From positions 1 through 41,635 of the forward strand of contig JADFZJ010000036.1 in the NCBI GenBank assembly GCA_015232555.1: a DNA stretch of 41,635 nucleotides, read 5' to 3'. The translations under genes and the position numbers were made by a program. This DNA is from Desulfamplus sp. GTDB taxonomy: Bacteria > Desulfobacterota > Desulfobacteria > Desulfobacterales > Desulfobacteraceae. Below the pieces are notes generated by a model, which saw only the letters and a program-made list of their open reading frames with translations, made no database searches and had not been told where the DNA came from. Shown here piece by piece: positions 35,617 through 41,635 of this stretch. Within the stretch, counting starts at the first letter, position 1, and each line of letters starts with the position of its first letter.

Positions 35617-37233
35617 TCAGGCTCTTAGAGCTTGTTCCAAAGCCACTTTCAAATCTTTGATTGAGTATGGTTTATGCAAAAAAGCCTGAACTTTCTCGGA
35701 ATTATCATTGGACATGGCAAATGCCTCATCATATCCGCTTGCTAAAATAGCAGGAATATTGGGCTTAATCTTTCTTATTGCGGCTAATGTTGCCCATCCG
35801 TCCAATTCAGGCATTGAAAGATCAGTAATTAGACAAACGACTGACTCTATATTTTTTTTAAACATCTCTATGGCTTCAACTCCATTTTTAGCCGATAGAA
35901 CTTCAAAGCCAATGCGTTTGAGCATGATCATCGCCATAGCACGAACCATCTCATGGTCATCTACTACCAATACAGTCGAATATTTCTTTATCCGAGGAGT
36001 TTGCTCTAACTTTCCTGAATGCTTAACTGCACTGTCAACTGACAGAGGAAGAAAAATCATAAAAGAGCTTCCATGACCTATGTCACTATTTACGCCAACC
36101 ATACCGTTCCAAGATTTTACTATTCCCAATACAGCCGCCAACCCTAAGCCTCGTCCCGTAAACTTGGTGGTAAAAAAAGGGTCGCATAGTTTATAAATAT
36201 CTTCGGCTGGAATTCCACATCCTGTATCTGTAACTCCAAAACATCCATATATATCTACAAAAGGCTTGCTGTCAGCAGGGAAAAGATGAAATTTTGAAAT
36301 ATCAGATGATTTTATGGTTTTTGTAATCAGACTAATTTTGCCTCTATTCTCACCAATACTTTCAGATGCGTTATTTATCAGATGAGTTATAACCTGCTCC
36401 ATCTGACTTGTATTAGCCCTGACAATCATCGGTGTATCTGATAACTCTGTCTGTATGGTTATGCTTCTTTTTACTAACAATTTAAATGTTGACAGGTTAT
36501 TGCGGCAGAATTCTGAAATATCAATGGGTTCTGTTTTAACATTAGTCTGTCCAAGATATGTTAACATAGTACTGCTGACATCTGAACAACGGCGGGTAGC
36601 TTTCATTGCATTTATGAGATTTTTGCGTATCGGTGAATTTTTAGGCAAATCTTCCAAAGCCAGCTCTAAATTTCCAATCACAACATAAAGATAGTTGTTA
36701 AATAAATGAGCAATCCCTCCTGCCATATTTCCAAGACTCTCACTTTTTTGAAGTCTTCTGTTGGTGGCTTCCAGTTCCTTCTGTTTTGACTCTGTTAGCT
36801 TGTTTTCGGTTATGTCAGTATGAGTGCCAACATAGTGATAACCAACTCCATTTTCGTCTTTGGCAATACAGTTACCTCGAGATAATATATAACGCCAAGA
36901 GCCATCTGCAGCCTGTAAACGAAAGACGATTTGCCATGTTTTTAACTCTCCACTGTTGAACCTTTGCAGTTCATATTCCAAATGTTTTATGTCTTCATGG
37001 TGCAGCTTACTCATCAAAAATTCATAGCCTTTGATACCATCAAGAGGAGAATAACCGAGCATTGTGAACATGTTATCACTGAATTGGAAAAAACTATTTT
37101 TGAAATCATTTTCCCATAAACCATCATGTATGGCTGCTAAAATTAACCGCTGTTTATTTATGTAATGGAATTCGATCTTTTCTAACGATTTAACGCGTTG
37201 TTCCAATTCCTCGTAAGTTAATTTTTCAGCCAT
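35617..37233 (-). CDS. PAS sensor histidine kinase with C-terminal receiver domain
   Basis: About 538 residues from ATG 37233, which has AGGTG 5 bases upstream; a longer frame from 37251 lacks a site. The N-terminus is a short coiled coil (LTYEELEQRVKSLEK). The PAS/PAC domain (about 30-150) includes GYSPLDGIKGYEFL and GYHYVGTHTDITENK. The H-box is NMAGGIAHLFNNYLYVVIG with H176, then the N-box THLINNASESI and DTGCGIP, CDPFFTTKFTGRGLGLAAVL. The receiver has TVLVVDDHEMVRA and phospho-Asp D471 in LITDLSMPELDG. No membrane helix, so cytoplasmic. The leading position and short spacing suggest it heads the operon with the CHASE hybrid kinase. Confidence 0.93.
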   Translation of the reverse strand: MAEKLTYEELEQRVKSLEKIEFHYINKQRLILAAIHDGLWENDFKNSFFQFSDNMFTMLGYSPLDGIKGYEFLMSKLHHEDIKHLEYELQRFNSGELKTWQIVFRLQAADGSWRYILSRGNCIAKDENGVGYHYVGTHTDITENKLTESKQKELEATNRRLQKSESLGNMAGGIAHLFNNYLYVVIGNLELALEDLPKNSPIRKNLINAMKATRRCSDVSSTMLTYLGQTNVKTEPIDISEFCRNNLSTFKLLVKRSITIQTELSDTPMIVRANTSQMEQVITHLINNASESIGENRGKISLITKTIKSSDISKFHLFPADSKPFVDIYGCFGVTDTGCGIPAEDIYKLCDPFFTTKFTGRGLGLAAVLGIVKSWNGMVGVNSDIGHGSSFMIFLPLSVDSAVKHSGKLEQTPRIKKYSTVLVVDDHEMVRAMAMIMLKRIGFEVLSAKNGVEAIEMFKKNIESVVCLITDLSMPELDGWATLAAIRKIKPNIPAILASGYDEAFAMSNDNSEKVQAFLHKPYSIKDLKVALEQALRA

Positions 37234-37369
37234 AACAACACCTATTAACAAAATTTTTTGAGTGAAATATCAACGCTAAACACTATAAAAAAATGAATAC
37301 TAACACCTTAAAAATACTGTTGCAAATCAAAATAATGATATACAGCAATTCTAAATTTGAAAAATTATC

Positions 37370-37741
37370 CTGTTTTAGGGATTTTGAGTTGTTCGAACAT
37401 AAAGTTCATGAGGTGCTCCCAGCTATTTAAAAAAGGTATTTTGTTAATGTGGTAAAATCATGAAAAAATATTTTTCTAGCTGCTAGGGTTTTCCGAATTG
37501 CCTGGTATTTGCTGTCAACTAATTCTAAGAAAGTATGCAGCAAAAAAGCAAATAGATTTAGAGCTATCATAACACAGGGGGAGAGATAATTTGGGGATTA
37601 TTGGGTGAAACTATCACAGGGGTAAGGACTTTATGAGAGTAAAGTAATTTTACCATTCTTATGCTTGCTGACTGAACAGTTATTGCAATGAATTTTTGAG
37701 GAACGAAAATACTCTGTTCCATCAATGGGTATTAAAAGATA
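37370..37741 (-). mobile_element. decayed DDE transposase relic, copy 2 (internal deletion)
   Basis: On the minus strand 37741-37582 repeats the IDGTEYF...IIS part of copy 1, and 37580-37370 then encodes the C-terminal end that copy 1 lacks: VMIALNLFAFLLHTFLEL, SKYQAIRKTLAARKIFF, HDFTTLTKYLF, and after a one-base shift NSWEHLMNFMFEQLKIPK. The central part (VLVCKPDSH to GHGKQFLSS in copy 1) is missing. No end repeats were identified. The remaining part of the gap, 37234-37369, is AT-rich with nothing assignable. Confidence 0.7.
37582..37741. repeat. 160-bp direct repeat, copy B
   Basis: Same sequence and orientation as 5543-5702 with one substitution. Homology stops abruptly on both sides. 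Confidence 0.9.
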
Positions 37742-37763
37742 TATATAGCCTTTTTAGGTGTTT

Positions 37764-38252
37764 TTACAACTTATTAAACTTAATTTCTGTACGAAATCCA
37801 AATTTAATTTGATTTTCTAAATAGAAAACAAGTGTGGGATCAAAACGATACAGTTTTACTCGAAAACGTTTACCAAAACTTTCAAGATCAGGTGCTTGAT
37901 CATTTTCAAAAAAATCCATAGTAAAAGGAAATTTTTTTATATACGCTTTAACTGCCTGAATTCCTGTTAAACTTGGCGAAACGTGCCTAACGTAGCCAGA
38001 CATCTGAATACCACTTATACCCTGCCATGTATTACTAAAAGAGTATATAGTAGCAGATGCCTGATCTCTTTCTATAGCTTCGGTGATATGCCTTGTTTCA
38101 GGTACTGAGAAGAAAAAAAATAATCCTTTATAAAAAGCATAATATACAGGGGCTGCCCAGACTCCCTTTTTACTATACGTAGCAAGAGTCATAGTGCTTT
38201 GCTGATTGATAAGAGCCACTGCCTTATTCAAGATTTCATTATCACCTATCAT
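37764..38252 (-). CDS. pyridoxamine 5'-phosphate oxidase family (YhbP-like) protein
   Basis: 162 residues from ATG 38252, which has GAGG about 6 bases upstream. The frame continues upstream to 38363, but that part is antisense to an IS200 relic and lacks a ribosome site. The fold signature is a split-barrel flavin-binding type: STMTLATYSKKGVWAAPVYY, LFFFFSVPETRHITEAIERD, SGIQMSGYVRHVSPS. Family members bind FMN or related cofactors; the substrate is unknown. YhbP-like proteins are short and lack the full PdxH active site, and this one matches that size, so I do not call pdxH. Confidence 0.78.
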   Translation of the reverse strand: MIGDNEILNKAVALINQQSTMTLATYSKKGVWAAPVYYAFYKGLFFFFSVPETRHITEAIERDQASATIYSFSNTWQGISGIQMSGYVRHVSPSLTGIQAVKAYIKKFPFTMDFFENDQAPDLESFGKRFRVKLYRFDPTLVFYLENQIKFGFRTEIKFNKL

Positions 38253-38340
38253 GGTTTTCCTCTGTTTTTTGCATATAGCGTTTCCCGATTTATTCAACAA
38301 TATAACCGCAATGCTCAAACCAACCTTTTGCATCTTCATA

Positions 38341-38661
38341 TCCCACTCATTGTATGAATGCAAGTATCACGTTATATTTTGTCCAAAGTATATGTATAAA
38401 ATACTACAAAAAGAGATAAGTTCATATATTACCCAGCAGATATATCGTTTAACCAGCCAGAAAGAAGGTATAGAAGTATTGGGATTAAATGTACAACCAG
38501 AACATATCCATTTGATAGCATCCATTCCGCCGAAGTATGCGGTGTCCCAATATATGGGATTTTTGAAAGGTAAACTTGCATTAAACCTGTTTTACCGCTA
38601 TCTCGAATTACGCAAGAGGTATTATTCAGGGAAATCTTTGTGCCAGACCTCCATTTGGTAA
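38341..38661 (+). pseudogene. IS200/IS605-type transposase fragment
   Basis: Starting at SHSLYECKYHVIFCPKY the sequence matches IS200-type TnpA, with the HUH motif in QPEHIHLIASIPPKYAVSQ and FLKGKLALNLFYRY. The first few residues with the start codon are missing, and the match ends at LRKRY near 38620, followed by unrelated codons to TAG 38661. The catalytic tyrosine helix is lost, so it cannot act alone. Its 5' end lies close to the oxidase gene start on the other strand. Confidence 0.85.
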
Positions 38662-38993
38662 ATCCGTTCCAATTCCTAACAGCCTTACAATTGTTTTAGG
38701 AAAATTCTGGCTTAAACATTCCAAATAGGGCATAATGTCTCAACATGATGGACTCCTTATGATGTTATTGTCTCTATCAATGAAATTTTATCAGAGTTCT
38801 TCCTCATTTTTACATAAATTTATGCTATTAACTCATTACTGCTCTGAAGTTTTTGGAGAAGGTGTTAATGGTCACAGTATTTAAAAAAACATCTTCCTGC
38901 ATGTCAAAAACACATTTTAATTTCTAAAAGCGTAGAGCGAGAAATGAAAGATACCCCTTTGGGAAATAATAAAAGGAACTAAAAAGAAGAGAT
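38662..38993. other. 330-base intergenic region, nothing assigned
   Basis: AT-rich spacer between the IS200 relic and the PAS kinase. No convincing ORF, RNA or inverted repeat was found. The kinase promoter is presumably here but no clear -35/-10 pair stands out. Confidence 0.4.
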
Positions 38994-40145
38994 ATGAAAA
39001 CAAAAAACAAAATGGAAACAGAATTTGCTCCGGCTGAGAGAGCCACAGAAGAGACTATAAAAAATCAGGTAGAATCTATACTTAATGCCTCATACTTGCA
39101 AAAACTTTATTCTGCTGTTTCAGATATTGTGCTGATTTTGAACAAAGAGAGGCAGATTGTATTTTTTAACCCTAACCTACTTGATATGGTTGGTAAAGAG
39201 ACGGCAGAATCTATATGCGGACTCCGAGTAGGCGAAGTTCTCCACTGTTCTCACGCTTTTGAGACAAAAGGGGGCTGCGGAACAACAGCATTTTGCAAGG
39301 AGTGCGGTGCAGTTAATGCAATTCTATCTTCACAAAATGGTAAGCCTGATCAGCAAGAGTGCAGAATTACTCGTAAAGATTCAGGAGATGCTCTTGATTT
39401 AAAGATAAGAACATCTCAAATCACTTTGGACAACGAAGAATATACCATTGTATCTGTATCAGATATCAGCCATGAAAAACGGCGAAGAATTCTCGAACGC
39501 ATCTTTTTCCATGATATTATGAATACAGCGGTAGGTGTTCGTGGACTTTCAGAGCTTCTGACCATTGCCGAAGAGGAGCAGTTGGATGAATTTAGAAATA
39601 TGATTTACAGCGGTTCAGAAAAACTTGTTGATGAGATAAAGATGCAAAAGGATCTTGTAGCAGCCGAAAATAATGAATTACAGTTCACGCCTGTTTCGAT
39701 TGAATCTATCAAGTTTCTCAAAGAGATTGTGGACATATACAAAAGGCATGAAGTTGCCAAATATCATACGCTTGTGATAGATTCAACCTCTGTGAATGTA
39801 ACTTTTGAGAGTGATAAAACGCTTTTATTTAGAGTTATTGCCAATATGACCAAAAACGCCTTAGAAGCATCTGCTCAAGGAGGTACGGTAACTATCGGGT
39901 GTGCTCAAGAGAACAATAAGATAAAATTTTATGTTCATAACCCAAGTTATATGTCTCAATCTGTGCAGCTTCAAGTTTTTCAACGCTCGTTTTCGACAAA
40001 AGGTGCTGGCAGAGGTCTTGGAACTTACAGCATGAAACTTTTAAGTGAGCGTTATCTAAAAGGCAGCGTCTTTTTTAGATCATCAAAAGAGAACGGAACA
40101 ACATTTTTTGGAATTTATCCTTTGGTAATGGATAGCTCGTCATAA
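38994..40145 (+). CDS. PAS-domain sensor histidine kinase with cysteine-rich loop
   Basis: 383 residues, no membrane helix. ATG 38994 follows a GAAGAG site. The PAS domain (about 35-160) carries a cysteine cluster: LHCSHAFETKGGCG then FCKECGAVNAIL, five cysteines and a histidine within 30 residues. I know this loop from a set of PAS kinases in delta-type bacteria; a metal, heme or redox-sensing role is inference. The H-box is RIFFHDIMNTAVGVRGLSEL with H173, the N-box MTKNALEASAQGG, and the lid FSTKGAGRGLGTYSMKLL. There is no receiver domain. The stop TAA overlaps the next start by one base (TAATG), which implies translational coupling. Confidence 0.92.
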   Translation: MKTKNKMETEFAPAERATEETIKNQVESILNASYLQKLYSAVSDIVLILNKERQIVFFNPNLLDMVGKETAESICGLRVGEVLHCSHAFETKGGCGTTAFCKECGAVNAILSSQNGKPDQQECRITRKDSGDALDLKIRTSQITLDNEEYTIVSVSDISHEKRRRILERIFFHDIMNTAVGVRGLSELLTIAEEEQLDEFRNMIYSGSEKLVDEIKMQKDLVAAENNELQFTPVSIESIKFLKEIVDIYKRHEVAKYHTLVIDSTSVNVTFESDKTLLFRVIANMTKNALEASAQGGTVTIGCAQENNKIKFYVHNPSYMSQSVQLQVFQRSFSTKGAGRGLGTYSMKLLSERYLKGSVFFRSSKENGTTFFGIYPLVMDSSS

Positions 40146-40843
40146 TGGATAATTTTTTGCGATTAATTGCAAATATTAACCATCTGCCAATATATAACTC
40201 TCCAAATCTATTGTATGAACTTGATAATAAAAACCAGATATTTAGCATACAAGGTAAATCATATAACGTAAGATGTGGAGAGTGGTTATTTTATCCTGGT
40301 ATGCTGTTTGGAAGCTGTGATAAATGGTGGGCAGATTGGGGGCAAAGATATACACCCCATGAAGGGCTTGATATAACTTTTTACAGAAAAAAAACATATA
40401 ACATAACGAGCAGAAATTTTGATATCTGCTCGTTTGATTGTAATATTGTTGTGCCAGCAATGGGTGACGGCATAGTATTGAATATCTGCAAGGATTTTCT
40501 TGGACAATCAGTGATTATAAAACCTTCATTTTTTAGTAACAATAAAAGTGATAACTCTATTAGGGACTCCAAGTCTATATTTGATATCGAAAAATCAATA
40601 ATTGCGGTTATATATTCACATATATTGACAGCGTGCGGTTTGACAATTGGGGATACGGTTACAAAAGGACAAATCATCGGAAAGGTTGCAGATACGTCGA
40701 TGAGAAAATCAGGTATCACACCACACCTTCACGTATCTTGTGCAGAGATATCAACTAAAATACCACTCCATGAACTCAATTGGAATATCTTTGGTAATCC
40801 AGCCTGTGCCAGCGTGAAATTTTTTGACCCAATGCGGATTTGA
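40145..40843 (+). CDS. LytM-type M23 peptidase domain protein without visible signal peptide
   Basis: 232 residues. The lysostaphin/LytM zinc motifs are present: H72-E-G-L-D76, and H194-L-H196 in PHLHVSCAE, plus YSHI near residue 157. The M23 beta-sheet segments ADTSMRKSG and VTKGQIIGKVAD also fit. M23 enzymes usually cut peptidoglycan cross-bridges outside the membrane, yet the N-terminus (MDNFLRLIANINHLPIYNSP) is not a signal peptide or membrane helix. The start is fixed by the TAATG overlap with the kinase gene. It may be exported by another route, or act on a cytoplasmic target. All metal ligands look intact. Confidence 0.82.
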   Translation: MDNFLRLIANINHLPIYNSPNLLYELDNKNQIFSIQGKSYNVRCGEWLFYPGMLFGSCDKWWADWGQRYTPHEGLDITFYRKKTYNITSRNFDICSFDCNIVVPAMGDGIVLNICKDFLGQSVIIKPSFFSNNKSDNSIRDSKSIFDIEKSIIAVIYSHILTACGLTIGDTVTKGQIIGKVADTSMRKSGITPHLHVSCAEISTKIPLHELNWNIFGNPACASVKFFDPMRI

Positions 40844-41013
40844 ACTTAATTTTACTTTAAATTCGTAATATTTTTACTTCAGAGCAAAAATATTGATTTG
40901 AAAAAACTTAAGGGATTGAAAAAAATATATTATTGCACTATTATCCAGTAACATTTTTAGTTAAAGTCATTGATTTGACATTGAATTCACCATAAAAATC
41001 CGATTGGAGATCC

Positions 41014-41523
41014 ATGATGAAAAAATTTAAACTTACCTTGGGATTATTTGTTGTCATCTTTGTAATACTTCTGATTTACCAAAACAGAGCATATTTTTTT
41101 GCAAAACAGACTCTCTCTTTTATTCTTGTTCCTGAAAAATTCCAATGGACAGCTCCTGCGGTTGAAAATCTTGCCTACTTTGGGGGATGTTTGGTCATAG
41201 GTATTTTAATCACAGGCTATTTAGGCTTGGTCGCAAAATTGAGATCAAGAAAAACCATTAAACAGCTTAATTCTACTATTATATCTCAGACAGAGACGAT
41301 TAACGCTCTTCAATCTGAACTTGATACATTCAAACAAACCTCTTATATTGAAGACGATCTTGATGATATTGCCACAACTGACGAGGGTTTGTTGACAAAC
41401 AGCAAGCAGCCAGCAAGTGAGCCAATGATGATTGAGGAATCTATAGATGTAAAAGATGTCATAGCAACTAACGAAATTACCGAACAGGCAGTAAAACAGC
41501 CAGTAAATATCAATAAAGCATAG
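41014..41523 (+). CDS. LapA-like small membrane protein
   Basis: 169 residues; ATG 41014 or 41017 after GGAGA. Two membrane helices (about 6-25 and 53-75) surround a short loop, then a coiled coil (TIKQLNSTIISQTETINALQ) and an acidic tail. The layout is that of LapA/DUF1049 proteins, which in enterics help lipopolysaccharide assembly. Sequence likeness is weak, so the name is a guess by shape. mutS begins 40 bases downstream. Confidence 0.6.
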   Translation: MMKKFKLTLGLFVVIFVILLIYQNRAYFFAKQTLSFILVPEKFQWTAPAVENLAYFGGCLVIGILITGYLGLVAKLRSRKTIKQLNSTIISQTETINALQSELDTFKQTSYIEDDLDDIATTDEGLLTNSKQPASEPMMIEESIDVKDVIATNEITEQAVKQPVNINKA

Positions 41524-41542
41524 CCTATCTTGATTGTAAAAG

Positions 41543-41576
41543 ATGACCATTCAAAACAGAACATGACCATTCAAAA
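41543..41576 (+). repeat. 20-bp duplication around the mutS start codon
   Basis: ATGACCATTCAAAA occurs at 41543-41556 and again at 41563-41576, exactly 20 bases apart. The first copy opens a 7-codon frame (MTIQNRT) whose TGA overlaps the ATG of mutS as ATGA. Confidence 0.75.
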
Positions 41577-41635
41577 AAATACCCCTATGATGGATCAGTA
41601 TTTTTCCATCAAAGAGAGGTATCCTGATTCAATTT
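41563..41635 (+). CDS. mutS: DNA mismatch repair protein MutS, N-terminal 24 codons
   Basis: The frame from ATG 41563 reads MTIQKNTPMMDQYFSIKE then RYPDSI and runs off the window. TPMM-x-QY-x-x-IK-x-x-x-PD is the highly conserved MutS N-terminus that precedes the mismatch-contacting domain. No good ribosome site lies directly before this ATG; the overlapping short upstream frame may provide coupling. Confidence 0.85.
   Translation, partial: MTIQKNTPMMDQYFSIKERYPDSI

Noticed and set aside
38253-38363. Longer N-terminus for the flavin-type oxidase gene
   Set aside because: The extra 37 codons lack a ribosome site and overlap the IS200 relic; ATG 38252 has a good site and fits family length.
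1-41635. CRISPR array, tRNA or rRNA genes
   Set aside because: No regularly spaced identical repeats and no cloverleaf or rRNA-like blocks were recognised by eye; a covariance search would settle it.

Overview
The window looks like the chromosome of a low-GC member of the Desulfobacterota, probably Desulfobacteraceae-like. The basis is gene content, not a database match: yajC-secD-secF followed by dprA and topA, a CoA-transferase/GNAT fusion, a CHASE/PAS hybrid kinase, and kinases with a 'TYEELEQRVKSLEK'-type coiled-coil N-terminus. The DNA is AT-rich throughout. No tRNA, rRNA or CRISPR array was seen.

Bases 1-4280 read as part of an integron gene-cassette array. Three attC-like imperfect palindromes (about 473-558, 2325-2426, 4180-4279) separate a TIGR02391-type gene (5' end off the window), an exported CARDB-type protein, and a secreted metzincin-type protease. 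No integrase is visible; from cassette polarity it would lie to the left, or be absent. Two MITE-like elements have landed in the array: one truncates the exported protein, the other sits right after the protease stop codon. Bases 4330-5900 are an insertion-sequence graveyard: a frameshifted IS91-type transposase cut by a decayed DDE transposase on the minus strand. A second, internally deleted copy of that DDE element lies 32 kb away (37370-37741). The two share a 160-bp near-identical direct repeat.

From 6180 the window is mostly conserved core genome. On the plus strand: RNase G, YajC, SecD, SecF, a CpoB-like lipoprotein, DprA and topoisomerase I. An orphan OppF-type ATPase overlaps the topA 3' end on the minus strand. 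A minus-strand glycogen locus follows (glgC, an MFS transporter, glgA, glgP), so polymer synthesis and breakdown sit together. On the plus strand next come a CoA-transferase/GNAT fusion and a CPA2 antiporter carrying a PTS EIIA domain. The minus-strand run 37233-28230 holds two multidomain histidine kinases, a TraB-family membrane protein, a CorC/HlyC-type CBS protein and a DUF523-DUF1722 protein, with spacings of 31-59 bases that suggest one operon.

The right end holds a small flavin-type oxidase family protein, an IS200 relic, a PAS kinase with a cysteine-rich loop overlapped by a LytM-type M23 gene without a visible signal peptide, a LapA-like small membrane protein, and the first 24 codons of mutS.

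One pattern cuts across the core genes. Many conserved enzymes carry low-complexity hydrophilic inserts in loops: TopA, GlgP twice, GlgA, the MFS protein, and the ATPase domain of the hybrid kinase, where the insert contains a visible 21-bp tandem repeat. This suggests ongoing in-frame slippage expansion in this genome.
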